Program-made: the position numbers and the translations under genes
The notes under the pieces: model-generated
Database searches by the model: none
What the model saw: the letters and a program-made list of their open reading frames with translations, nothing else
What the model was told of the DNA's origin: nothing
Part shown: in pieces, positions 9,197 to 21,272 of the stretch
Layout: each line of letters opens with the position of its first letter
Numbering within the stretch: the first letter of the stretch is position 1
NCBI GenBank assembly: GCA_903828515.1
Contig: CAIKMD010000001.1
Coordinates: 45,034-109,033 of the forward strand
Reading direction: 5' to 3'
DNA: 64,000 bases
Source: an uncultured Rhodospirillales bacterium
Lineage (GTDB): Bacteria; Pseudomonadota; Alphaproteobacteria; ATCC43930; CGMCC-115725

Positions 9197-9520
9197 ATGA
9201 CCCAATTTCCCCACGTCCTGAATGCCTTAGCCGACCAGACCCGACGCGATATCTTCGAGCGCCTGGCCGCGGGGCCTCAATCGGTGGGCGCCCTCGCGCT
9301 CAACCTGCCGATCAGCCGGCCGGCGGTGTCGCAGCATCTGCGCGTCCTCAAGGAAGCCGGCCTGGTTCTCGACCGCGCCGAAGGCACGCGGCGGGTCTAT
9401 CGCATCGATCCGGCGGGGCTGGGCGTCATGCGGCAATGGCTCGACCGGTTTTGGGATGCTTCGCTCAACGCCTTCAAAGCCGAGGCCGATCGCGATCAGA
9501 ACGAGGAAACCGCGCCATGA
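9197..9520 (+). CDS. ArsR-family transcriptional regulator
   Basis: A 107-aa winged-helix repressor. The N-terminal LNALADQTRRDIFERLA and the recognition-helix segment ISRPAVSQHLRVLKEAGLV are typical of the ArsR subgroup paired with SRPBCC proteins. No cysteine metal-binding box is visible, so it is unlikely to sense arsenic or other soft metals. Three phased operator copies end just upstream of the start, arguing for autoregulation. The stop overlaps the next start (ATGA), so both proteins are made from one transcript. Confidence 0.88.
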   Translation: MTQFPHVLNALADQTRRDIFERLAAGPQSVGALALNLPISRPAVSQHLRVLKEAGLVLDRAEGTRRVYRIDPAGLGVMRQWLDRFWDASLNAFKAEADRDQNEETAP

Positions 9521-9990
9521 GCCAGACGATCGATCCGGCGCCGGTCCGCAAATCCGTGCAGGTGAAAGCGGCGCCTGCCCGTGCCTTCGACCTCTTCACG
9601 TCCGGCATGAGTCGTTGGTGGCTCAAATCGCACAGCATCAACCCGACCAAATCGCCGACCAAGGAGATCGTGGTCGAACCGCGCATCGACGGGCGCTGGA
9701 TGGAACGCGGCGAAGACGGCAGCGAGTGCCAATGGGGCAAGGTGCTCGTCTGGGAACCGCCGATGCGGCTCGTTCTCGCCTGGCAGATCAACGCGCAATT
9801 TCAATTCGATCCCGCGCTCGTCACCGAAGTCGAGATACGTTTCACACCCGACGGCACTGGCACGCGCATCGATCTCGAGCATCGTCATCTCGAACGCTTG
9901 GGTGACCAGGCGGAAACGCTGCGCCAGATGGTCGATTCGCCCAATGGTTGGGGCGCCTTGCTGGAGAGCTTTTCGCAATACGCCGTGTGA
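9517..9990 (+). CDS. SRPBCC (AHSA1-like) domain protein
   Basis: A 157-aa single-domain protein of the START/AHSA1 type, a small-molecule-binding helix-grip fold. Typical elements are VRKSVQVKAAPARAFDLFT near the N-terminus, the VVEPRIDGRW strand, and LEHRHLERLGD near the C-terminus. ArsR plus AHSA1 pairs are common in bacteria and the AHSA1 protein is often suspected to bind the inducing ligand; no ligand can be assigned. The start is the ATG overlapping the arsR stop. Confidence 0.82.
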   Translation: MSQTIDPAPVRKSVQVKAAPARAFDLFTSGMSRWWLKSHSINPTKSPTKEIVVEPRIDGRWMERGEDGSECQWGKVLVWEPPMRLVLAWQINAQFQFDPALVTEVEIRFTPDGTGTRIDLEHRHLERLGDQAETLRQMVDSPNGWGALLESFSQYAV

Positions 9991-10017
9991 ACCTCGATGC
10001 TTTTATGAGGAGGGATC

Positions 10018-10662
10018 ATGCCTGAACTTCAAATCATCGGAAGTCCCGTCGGCAATTTCGTTTGGGCTTGCCGGATCATGTGCACCGAGAAGGGCGTCAC
10101 GTATGATCTCGTCCCTGCCTTGGCGCATTCACCGGAAAGCGACGCGGTCCATCCGCTGGGCAAGATTCCCGGCCTGCGCCACGGCGATGTGACGCTCGGC
10201 GAATCGCGTGCGATCTGCCGTTATATCGATACGGTCTTTCCCGGACCGTCGCTGATGCCGAGCGATCCGGTCGCCGCCGCCCAGACCGAACAGTGGATGT
10301 CGATCGTCTGTACCGCGATCGATCCGGTCATGCTGCGCCAGTATTTTCGCGGCTATGTCTTTCCAGGAACGCCGGACGGCAGCCCCAACCGCGCGTTTAT
10401 CGAGCCTGCTTTACCCCTGATGGAGCCGCAATTCGCGCTGCTGGATCGCGCCGTCGCCAAGACCGGGCATCTGGTCGGCGAGTCCTTCACCCTCGCCGAC
10501 GCCTATCTCACCCCGATCCTCTATTACATGAGCAAGCCGCCCGAGAGCAGCGCGATGCTCGGCAAATGCACCGCCCTTGCCGCCTATCTCGACCGCCAAT
10601 TGGCGCGCCCGAGCGTTCGCGACACGACGCCACCGGCTTTCCCCGGCGCGCGCCGAACCTGA
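10018..10662 (+). CDS. Glutathione S-transferase family protein
   Basis: A 214-aa cytosolic GST. The N-terminal thioredoxin-like domain contains the cis-proline region GKIPGLRHG and the glutathione-binding ESRAICRYID. The C-terminal helical domain has the conserved N-capping block GESFTLADAYLTP. A strong GAGGAGGG site precedes the ATG. It may be co-transcribed with the arsR-SRPBCC pair 27 bp upstream. The substrate is unknown. The stop directly abuts the stop of the convergent VOC gene. Confidence 0.88.
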   Translation: MPELQIIGSPVGNFVWACRIMCTEKGVTYDLVPALAHSPESDAVHPLGKIPGLRHGDVTLGESRAICRYIDTVFPGPSLMPSDPVAAAQTEQWMSIVCTAIDPVMLRQYFRGYVFPGTPDGSPNRAFIEPALPLMEPQFALLDRAVAKTGHLVGESFTLADAYLTPILYYMSKPPESSAMLGKCTALAAYLDRQLARPSVRDTTPPAFPGARRT

Positions 10663-11070
10663 TTATTTCGGCGCGTTCTCGCCGCGGCGGCCTTGCGCGA
10701 ATTCGACCGGATAGCCGTCTGGATCGAGCGCGGTCATTGCGCGTTCCCACGGCTCGTCATGCGGCGGCGTCATGAACGTGACGCCTTTCGCCAGCAGATC
10801 CTTGTAGAGACCATCGAGATCGTCGGTGCTCAGTTCGACGTGGATCGCTTTCTTCTGCGCGTCGCTCAGTTTTTCGGCGCCTTCCTTCAGCGCCTCTTCC
10901 CACCACAGCAGGCCGATCGAGCCGCCTCCCTCGCCGACCTTGATCAGCGCGAAATGCGGCGCCGCGTTCCACGCGAGTTTGAAGCCCAATTTGTTCTGAT
11001 AGTAATCGACCGACCGCTCGACGCTCTCGACCGTGAGCGTGAGGCCTTCCATGCGTACCCTGTTGTCCAT
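10663..11070 (-). CDS. VOC (glyoxalase/bleomycin resistance) family protein
   Basis: A 135-aa vicinal-oxygen-chelate protein with paired beta-alpha-beta-beta-beta modules: LTLTVESVERSVDYYQNKLGF in the first half and the end-of-fold ALDPDGYPVEFAQ in the second. Members are metal-dependent lyases, dioxygenases or drug-binding proteins; the activity here is unknown. It converges on the GST gene with no gap between the two stops. The 187 bp upstream separate it from the divergent dcd gene and must hold both promoters. Confidence 0.82.
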   Translation of the reverse strand: MDNRVRMEGLTLTVESVERSVDYYQNKLGFKLAWNAAPHFALIKVGEGGGSIGLLWWEEALKEGAEKLSDAQKKAIHVELSTDDLDGLYKDLLAKGVTFMTPPHDEPWERAMTALDPDGYPVEFAQGRRGENAPK

Positions 11071-11257
11071 TGCGCGCGATCCCTTTTGCGGTTTCGGCGC
11101 ATAAGCCGATGTAACCGTGTTGTGAGAACTGGGGATAACATGGAAGCCTCCCGGAAAACAGGGCGTTCACCAGCCGGCATCCTGTCGATAACTCGGCGGA
11201 CGACCGGTGGAAGCCTTGTGCTTTGCTGAAGCTGGGCGGAGCGATTAAGCTCGCGTC

Positions 11258-12406
11258 ATGGCGGACACCCCGGCAACCAACCTATTTCCCGACGACGCGA
11301 AACACGCGGCGCGGACCGGTATCCTGCCGTTCCAGTCGATCAACGCGATGCTGCGCGAGCACGAGATCTGGGGCAAGACCGAGATCCTGGCCGATCAGGT
11401 ACAGCCGGCCAGCATCGACCTCCGCTTGGGGCCGACGGCGTGGCGGGTGCGCGCGAGTTTCCTGCCGGGCCCCGGCAACACGGTCGCCGATAAGATCAAG
11501 CAGCTCGATGCCTATCCGATCGACATCAGCAACGGCGCGGTGCTCGAAAAGGGCTGCGTCTATGTCGTGCCATTGCTCGAGGCGCTGCATCTCAAAAGCG
11601 GCGTCACCGCCTTCGCCAATCCGAAAAGCTCGACCGGCCGGCTCGACGTGCTGACGCGGCTCATCGCCGACGGGTGCAGCAGTTTCGACCGGCTGGATAA
11701 AGGTTATCAAGGCCCGCTCTATGTCGAGATCGCGCCACGTACTTTCAGCGTCGTGGTCCGCGAGGGCACGCGGCTTAATCAATTACGGTTTCGTCGCGGC
11801 TCGCCGGTCATCCCGTCGAGCGAGCTGCAACGCCTGCACGATACCGGACAGCTCGTTCTCTCCGACACCAACGAGCAGAATTTCGCCGACCGCAAAATGC
11901 TGCGCCTGAGCGTCGATCTTCACGGCAATGGCCTCGGCGGGCTGATCGGTTATCGCGCCAAGAAACACACCGACCGGATCGATCTCGAAAAGATCGGTCA
12001 TTACGACCCGCTCGAATTCTGGGAGCCGATTCATTACCAGCGCGATCCGCCGCTGATCCTCGATCCGAACGATTTCTACATTCTCGTCACCAAGGAAGCG
12101 GTGCGCATCCCGCCCGACTTCGCCGCCGAGATGGTCGCCTACGACACATCGGTCGGCGAATTCCGCGTTCATTACGCCGGGTTCTTCGATCCCGGTTTCG
12201 GCTGGGGCGACGCGGTCTCGAAAGCGGTGCTCGAGGTCCGCTCGCACGAGGTACCGTTCACCCTCGAAGACGGGCAGACCGTCGGCTGGCTGCAATACGA
12301 GCGGATGGCCGGCAGACCCGACCGGCTCTACGGCACCGGAATCAAATCCAACTATCAGGGCCAGAGCCTGGCACTGGCCAAGCAGTTCAAGCCGTTTTCG
12401 GGCTGA
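11258..12406 (+). CDS. dcd: dCTP deaminase, long two-domain form
   Basis: Deaminates dCTP to dUTP in the route to dTMP. At 382 aa it is about twice the size of E. coli Dcd and matches the long form annotated as 2'-deoxycytidine 5'-triphosphate deaminase in Alphaproteobacteria. QPASIDLRLG and the active-site block FANPKSSTGRLDVLTR are in the first half, followed by YQGPLYVEIAPR. The last 37 codons are repeated, without the rest of the gene, at 13652-13765 after the inserted TIR gene. The full-length copy therefore appears intact and functional, with its 3' end marking the insertion site. Confidence 0.9.
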   Translation: MADTPATNLFPDDAKHAARTGILPFQSINAMLREHEIWGKTEILADQVQPASIDLRLGPTAWRVRASFLPGPGNTVADKIKQLDAYPIDISNGAVLEKGCVYVVPLLEALHLKSGVTAFANPKSSTGRLDVLTRLIADGCSSFDRLDKGYQGPLYVEIAPRTFSVVVREGTRLNQLRFRRGSPVIPSSELQRLHDTGQLVLSDTNEQNFADRKMLRLSVDLHGNGLGGLIGYRAKKHTDRIDLEKIGHYDPLEFWEPIHYQRDPPLILDPNDFYILVTKEAVRIPPDFAAEMVAYDTSVGEFRVHYAGFFDPGFGWGDAVSKAVLEVRSHEVPFTLEDGQTVGWLQYERMAGRPDRLYGTGIKSNYQGQSLALAKQFKPFSG

Positions 12407-12407
12407 T
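12293..12407 (+). repeat. 115-bp direct repeat, left copy (dcd 3' end)
   Basis: The last 115 bp of the dcd gene including its stop codon recur at 13652-13766 with no gaps and only three mismatches that I can count: GCC/CCC (Ala to Pro), CCC/CCT and GCA/GCG, the last two silent. The distance between copies is 1359 bp. The similarity stops abruptly at both ends of the repeat. Confidence 0.93.
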
Positions 12408-12421
12408 GCTCTGAATCCCAA

Positions 12422-13639
12422 ATGATCCATCGTCAGGACAGTTGGTGGAAGATGTATCCCACCCTTATCCAGGATCATGATCCGCAAACTTGGGCTTGCA
12501 TTACAGCAGACGGCAAACGTTATTCACGATCCAAATTACTTGAACTTATCAATAAGGGCTCAGAGACTTGGAATAAATTCAAACGATCCCTCCCACCGAT
12601 TCGATGGTATCGAACAAAAACAGGAGCGAGGTGGACCTCAGGATTTCTTTTACATTTGAAGGGCGCCGATTTGCGCCGGGTCGATTTTTCCGGCTTTGAT
12701 CTTACGGGTTGTGATTTTCCTGAATCAAATTTCACTCGGGCCATATTTTCCGGGACAAATTTTAGCGAAGGGCCTCACGGTTCATTTGAACGTAACGGAT
12801 CTTATAGAGGCAGCGTATTTCGTGGCACAAAATTTCAAGGAACCCACTTATCTGGAAATGACCTGTCAGAGTGTGATTTTACAAACGCCGAATTGAATGG
12901 GGTGAGTTTTCACGATGTGAACCTCGCGGGCTCGCGATTGAATAAATGTCTCATCGCGGGTCGCTTTACCGGTGTCAATGTAGAGCGCACGGACTTCGCT
13001 TCTGCCTATTTATTCTCTTCTAGTTTCATCAACATGGACTTGAGCGGCGCACGCAATCTAACCCACGCACAATTCCTTGAACATGTCACACTCGACCACC
13101 GCACACTCTTTCAATCAGGGCCACTTCCGGATATTTTTTATCGAGGTTGCGGCTTGCCCGAAATCTTCGTGGAATATATGCCTTCGTTAACCGCCATCCC
13201 GCTCCAATTCGAGACCTGTTTTATTAGTCACTCATCGAAAGACGAGGCCTTCGCCGCTCGGCTATATAAAGACCTTCAAGAGGCAAAGGTGAGGTGCTTC
13301 TATGCACCCAAAGACTTGCGAATCGGTTCGATCATCCGTGACTCAGTGGAGTCAGCAATCCACCTTAATGACCGACTGCTTTTGGTACTCTCTAAACACT
13401 CGATTTCTAGCCAATGGGTAGAGCATGAAGTGGAAGCAGCATTAGAGAGGGAGCGGAGTGAAAATCGTCCCCTATTGTTTCCCATCATGATAGACGGGGC
13501 TGTGATGACCACCGCAAAAGGATGGGCGGCCAATTTGCGGCGGCAGCGGCATATTGGAGACTTCAGGCAATGGGCCAACCAATCCGCCTACAGGGAGGGG
13601 CTGCAAAAGTTGCTTTCCGACCTACAGGTCCCGGCCTGA
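12422..13639 (+). CDS. Pentapeptide-repeat protein with C-terminal TIR domain
   Basis: A 405-aa protein in three parts. Residues about 1-78 are an N-terminal region with many Trp and Lys. About 79-212 form a pentapeptide-repeat beta-helix (GADLRRVDFSGFDLTGCDF and further A/S-x-L/F repeats). A linker (YRGCGLPEIFVEYMPSL) leads to a TIR domain at about 264-402 starting CFISHSSKDEAFAARL. The likely NADase glutamate is about E336 in QWVEHEVEAAL, aligning with the catalytic Glu of SARM1-type TIRs. Codon use is clearly more AT-rich than the neighbours. It starts 15 bp after dcd, with no good ribosome binding site; the ATG at 12452 is an alternative. A defence or NAD-depletion role is inference. Confidence 0.85.
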   Translation: MIHRQDSWWKMYPTLIQDHDPQTWACITADGKRYSRSKLLELINKGSETWNKFKRSLPPIRWYRTKTGARWTSGFLLHLKGADLRRVDFSGFDLTGCDFPESNFTRAIFSGTNFSEGPHGSFERNGSYRGSVFRGTKFQGTHLSGNDLSECDFTNAELNGVSFHDVNLAGSRLNKCLIAGRFTGVNVERTDFASAYLFSSSFINMDLSGARNLTHAQFLEHVTLDHRTLFQSGPLPDIFYRGCGLPEIFVEYMPSLTAIPLQFETCFISHSSKDEAFAARLYKDLQEAKVRCFYAPKDLRIGSIIRDSVESAIHLNDRLLLVLSKHSISSQWVEHEVEAALERERSENRPLLFPIMIDGAVMTTAKGWAANLRRQRHIGDFRQWANQSAYREGLQKLLSDLQVPA

Positions 13640-13651
13640 ATAAGTTCGCTC

Positions 13652-13765
13652 CAATACGAGCGGATGCCCGGCAGACCTGACCGGCTCTACGGCACCGGAA
13701 TCAAATCCAACTATCAGGGCCAGAGCCTGGCGCTGGCCAAGCAGTTCAAGCCGTTTTCGGGCTGA
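13652..13765 (+). pseudogene. Duplicated dcd C-terminal fragment
   Basis: In frame, this stretch encodes the last 37 residues of dCTP deaminase (QYERMPGRPDRLYG to KPFSG, then TGA) with no start and no upstream dcd sequence. Compared with the intact gene it has one amino acid change (Ala to Pro) and two silent changes. It is most simply the original dcd terminus left behind when the insertion brought its own copy, although the reverse is possible. Confidence 0.9.
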
Positions 13766-13766
13766 T
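13652..13766 (+). repeat. 115-bp direct repeat, right copy
   Basis: Partner of the repeat at 12293-12407. It begins 12 bp after the TIR gene stop and marks the right edge of the insertion. Downstream of it, the sequence to 13933 carries no gene; it holds TTAA half-sites and the leader of the next kinase gene. Confidence 0.93.
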
Positions 13767-13806
13767 TGCCGGCCTCAATCCGCGTCTCGCCGATCCCTGG
13801 CAACGC

Positions 13807-13863
13807 TTAACCCGGCGCTAACCATTTATTAACCTTGATTCATCAGAGTTAAGTTTCAATTAA
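13807..13863. promoter_or_regulatory. Cluster of CtrA-type TTAA half-sites
   Basis: A perfect TTAA-N7-TTAA site lies at 13849-13863. Upstream, three half-sites share the same 11-bp phase: TTAA at 13807, CTAA at 13818 and TTAA at 13829. Such sites are the known recognition pattern of the alphaproteobacterial cell-cycle regulator CtrA. The cluster lies 70-130 bp before the start of the receiver-PAS-kinase gene. Binding by CtrA is inferred from the motif only. Confidence 0.6.
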
Positions 13864-13933
13864 GTTTAGATGAATCTTCGTTAACTGTGCTTGCGGGAGC
13901 CCCTGTCCCGCGCCGATACTTGGAGACGTTTTC

Positions 13934-15571
<1,638 letters not shown>

Positions 15572-15575
15572 TCGA

Positions 15576-16196
15576 TTGCCCCAAGCCATCGTCCTTGCCG
15601 TCATCGCCGGATATGCCGACGCCGCGGGATATCTGCGTTTCGACGCCTTCGCCGGCATGATGACTGGCAACACGGTGCTGATGGGCATGGCCGCGGCGCG
15701 CCACGCGCCGCTGGCATCACTCGGCTATTGCGGATTGATCGCGATCTTCTTCGCCGGCGCATTGAGTGGACGCAGCCTCATCCAGCTCGGCCGCAGCCCC
15801 AATTTCGTTTTCGCGATCGAAGCCGCCCTGCTGTTCCTGACCGATGCGATCGGCGCCGGCTGGGCGATCGTGCCACTGGTCGTGGCGATGGGCGTTCAGA
15901 GCACCGCCATGACCCAATTCCACGGCGTTCGCCTCAATACCGTCTTCATCACCGGCAATCTGCAGCGTTTCGCCGAGGGTCTTGCCAGTCGCCACGGTCC
16001 GCGCCGCAAAGGCGAACCGATGCCGCCCGAGGGACAGGGCAAGATCTGGATTTTCGGCTGGGTCTGGCTCGGCTACGCGGCCGGCGCCGGGTTCGGCGCC
16101 GCCGGCGCCGAGTATCTGAGCTGGCCGCTGCTCATTCCGGTCGCTCTCTTGGGCTATATCGCCTGGGAAAATCACCGGGCGGCAGGCTTCGCCTAA
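15576..16196 (+). CDS. DUF1275 (YoaK-like) membrane protein
   Basis: A 206-aa integral membrane protein of the DUF1275 family, recognised by IAGYADAAGYLRF and the MTGNTVLMG motif near the N-terminus and ITGNLQRFAEG in the middle. About six hydrophobic segments are visible. Family function is not established; transport is often assumed. The TTG start lies five bases after the kinase stop, so the two genes are probably co-transcribed. No strong ribosome binding site decides the start. Confidence 0.8.
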   Translation: MPQAIVLAVIAGYADAAGYLRFDAFAGMMTGNTVLMGMAAARHAPLASLGYCGLIAIFFAGALSGRSLIQLGRSPNFVFAIEAALLFLTDAIGAGWAIVPLVVAMGVQSTAMTQFHGVRLNTVFITGNLQRFAEGLASRHGPRRKGEPMPPEGQGKIWIFGWVWLGYAAGAGFGAAGAEYLSWPLLIPVALLGYIAWENHRAAGFA

Positions 16197-16332
16197 CCGC
16201 TAGATATCGCTGTCCATCGCTCCTTATCACCTAGCTATAGATTTTTTGGGCTCCAAACGGCACTATGCGAAGCGGCGTCTCAATGGCTGAGAATCGCCTG
16301 ATTTGGTGTGGCGGGGGAGCCGCAAAGCGCTC

Positions 16333-19146
<2,814 letters not shown>

Positions 19147-19147
19147 A

Positions 19148-19912
19148 TCAGCTTCCGTAAAGCTCGGCCACCGCGCGTTCGGCACCCGCCCGCAGGAAGC
19201 CCGCGTCGCCGCCGAAGGTGACGAGGCGGAAGCCCAGCCCGGCCATGTGCTTGGCCATCTTGGGCGAGCCCGTGTGGATGCCGGGAATGATCTTGTTCTT
19301 TTGGCATGCCGCGAGAATCTTCGCGACCGCCGCGACATGCTCGGGCTCGCTGCGATCGAGGCCGGGCCCGAGGCCGAGCGAGATCGCGAGATCGGACGGC
19401 CCGATATAAAGTCCGTCGAGGCCGGGCGTCGCCGCGATCTCGTCGACCTTATCCAGGCCCTCGCGCGTCTCGATCATCGGAAAACACAACACGCCGTCGC
19501 CCAGGGCCTTTTGATCGCGCGTGCCCATGACGATCGCCGCGCGCGCCGGGCCGTTGGAGCGTTCGCCCTTTGGCGGATAGCGGCAGGCAGCAACCGCCTT
19601 GCGCGCCTGTTCCGGATTGCTGACCATCGGGATGATCACGCCCTGCGCGCCGGCATCGAGGTTTTTGCCGATGATCCAGTCTTCGTTGGCCGGCACTCGG
19701 GTCAGCGGCACGATCCCGCGCGCGTCGATCGCGCGCGCCATCTCGATCATGTCGCGATAATCGGTGACGCCGTGCTGCTGATCGACGCAGATATAGTCGA
19801 TGCCCTTGGTGGCGACGACTTCCATCGCGAAGGCGCAAGGCAGGCTGGCGAAGAGTCCGAAGACCGTCTCGCCTTTCGCCCATTTCTCGCGCAGCGCAAA
19901 TACCGTGGCCAT
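19148..19912 (-). CDS. HpcH/HpaI family aldolase (4-hydroxy-2-oxoheptanedioate aldolase-like)
   Basis: A 254-aa class II pyruvate aldolase. Typical blocks are VDQQHGVTDY near residue 45, PLTRVPANE, GAQGVIIPMV, CFPMIETREGLD and GLYIGPSDLAISLG. It should cleave or form 4-hydroxy-2-oxo acids, releasing pyruvate; related enzymes serve homoprotocatechuate and rhamnonate breakdown. The ATG at 19912 has a GGGGAGAG site. It converges on the rpfC-like gene with a one-base gap and lies between rpfC- and rpfF-like genes with no obvious link to them. Confidence 0.85.
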   Translation of the reverse strand: MATVFALREKWAKGETVFGLFASLPCAFAMEVVATKGIDYICVDQQHGVTDYRDMIEMARAIDARGIVPLTRVPANEDWIIGKNLDAGAQGVIIPMVSNPEQARKAVAACRYPPKGERSNGPARAAIVMGTRDQKALGDGVLCFPMIETREGLDKVDEIAATPGLDGLYIGPSDLAISLGLGPGLDRSEPEHVAAVAKILAACQKNKIIPGIHTGSPKMAKHMAGLGFRLVTFGGDAGFLRAGAERAVAELYGS

Positions 19913-19997
19913 CGTTTCTCTCCCCAAAATTCTGGCGCGATTGTTCGCCGCGCGGACGCGCGGTGTCAATCGAGCAAACGAACGGCGTTAAAGGCGG

Positions 19998-20975
19998 TTA
20001 GACAGCCTGGCGCGTGATCCGGCGTTCCTGCGCGGCAACCAGACGCAGCATGCGGCGCAGGCCAGCTTCGTCGAGTTTCAGCGCGGCCTCGACCCAGAGA
20101 TCGGCGATCCGGGTCATTTCCTCGAACGTCACGGTGTTGACCAGACGCCGGGCGCGGTAGAGCGCGCGCAACGCGGCGTAGCGGCGACCGCCGCGGCCGA
20201 TGAAATCGTAGAACGCGTTCACGCCCTGGCCATCCGGCGCCAGCACATCGACCGCGCCCATCGCATGAAGCTGCTCCGCGCTATAGATCTCGCCGCTCAT
20301 GATGATGCGTTCGGCCAGGCCCGGCGCGATGCGGCGGGTCAGGAACGTATAGGCGCCCATGCCGGGGAAGAGATTGAACAGGATTTCGGGCAGGCCGAAC
20401 TTGGCGCTGCGTTCGGCGACGATCAGGTTGGACGACAGCGCCGCCTCGAACCCGCCGCCCAGCGCGTCGCCCTGTACCAGAGCTACCGAGATGATCGGCA
20501 AGTCGAACCCGAGGCCGGTGGCATTGGTGAACCCGACTTCGCAGCAGGCATGGGCATAACGCCGGAGCGCCGCGCGATCGCGATTGCGGATGAGCGTAGT
20601 GAAAAGATCGAGATCGCCGCCGAGATTCCAGACCCCCGGCGCGCGCGAGCCCAGCACCATGTAACGCACCGGCGGCTCGGCATTGTCGCGGTCGCCGAAA
20701 AGGCCGCGCACCATGCGCTGAACGCCCTGCGCCTCGGCCAAGACCGTATTGGTGAAACAGGGCCGGCCGGCAAAGTCGAAGTAGCAGAACAGGACTTTTT
20801 CGTCGGGATCGTATTCGAGGTCGAATTCCGTGAAAGACGCGGTGTCGATCGCGGCCTGGACCCGATCCGTGGGCGCCAGCAGCGCGTCGAACGGCGATGG
20901 GGCGGAGTCGGTGCTGCCGGCGTCCGGGGCTAGCCGGTCTTGAACCAGATCGATCAGCAACGGTACGGTCGACAT
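19998..20975 (-). CDS. rpfF: RpfF-like DSF synthase (crotonase fold)
   Basis: A 325-aa crotonase-family protein likely to make diffusible signal factor, a cis-2-unsaturated fatty acid, from acyl-ACP. It has the RpfF-specific pattern rather than that of beta-oxidation hydratases: VWNLGGDLDLF, then GGGFEAALSSN and KFGLPEILFNLFPGMGAY. The two glutamates, about E177 and E197, are 20 residues apart, as are the catalytic E141 and E161 of Xanthomonas RpfF. The ATG at 20975 has GGAG upstream. An RpfC-like sensor lies nearby. Confidence 0.85.
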   Translation of the reverse strand: MSTVPLLIDLVQDRLAPDAGSTDSAPSPFDALLAPTDRVQAAIDTASFTEFDLEYDPDEKVLFCYFDFAGRPCFTNTVLAEAQGVQRMVRGLFGDRDNAEPPVRYMVLGSRAPGVWNLGGDLDLFTTLIRNRDRAALRRYAHACCEVGFTNATGLGFDLPIISVALVQGDALGGGFEAALSSNLIVAERSAKFGLPEILFNLFPGMGAYTFLTRRIAPGLAERIIMSGEIYSAEQLHAMGAVDVLAPDGQGVNAFYDFIGRGGRRYAALRALYRARRLVNTVTFEEMTRIADLWVEAALKLDEAGLRRMLRLVAAQERRITRQAV

Positions 20976-21272
20976 CCCTTCGCTCCCAGCGGCAACCCGC
21001 AATGACAGCGTTTACGTTGCGTTAATAATTCAATCTTTTCAATATGATTCTGTTAACTCCTGACGATTGGCCTTAAGGAGACAAGCAATAGTGGGATGGT
21101 GTGTCTTTTTGGCTATCCCTAGTTTCGGTCCGAATCCTTACCGGTGGCGGTCGCATGGCTTCCAGCCGATTCGGGCCAAAGGCGGGGCCGCTGGCTCCAT
21201 AGGCGGGCCATCGCTAGCCGTCATCGCCGGGTTGGTTTAAGACTGACGCCGATCAAACCGACAGGTGACAGC

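Larger units (their letters stand above)
12408..13766 (+). mobile_element. Putative single-gene insertion at the dcd 3' end
   Basis: A 1359-bp unit made of one AT-richer gene (TIR/pentapeptide protein) plus a duplicate of the dcd 3' terminus. The arrangement is what remains when an element integrates into the 3' end of a gene and restores it, leaving direct repeats at each side. No integrase, transposase or inverted repeat is present, so it may be a cargo remnant, or may have moved by homologous recombination within dcd. Boundaries follow the repeat and are seen directly; the mechanism is inference. Confidence 0.6.

Noticed and set aside
12408..13766. Insertion sequence carrying the TIR gene
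   Set aside because: No transposase, terminal inverted repeats or short target duplication are present. The 115-bp direct repeat is dcd coding sequence, not an IS end.
21003..21272. An RNA gene or small gene in the gap between the rpfF-like and nitroreductase genes
   Set aside because: The region is AT-rich near 21020-21060 but has no tRNA fold, no convincing short reading frame and no terminator. I see only likely promoter sequence.
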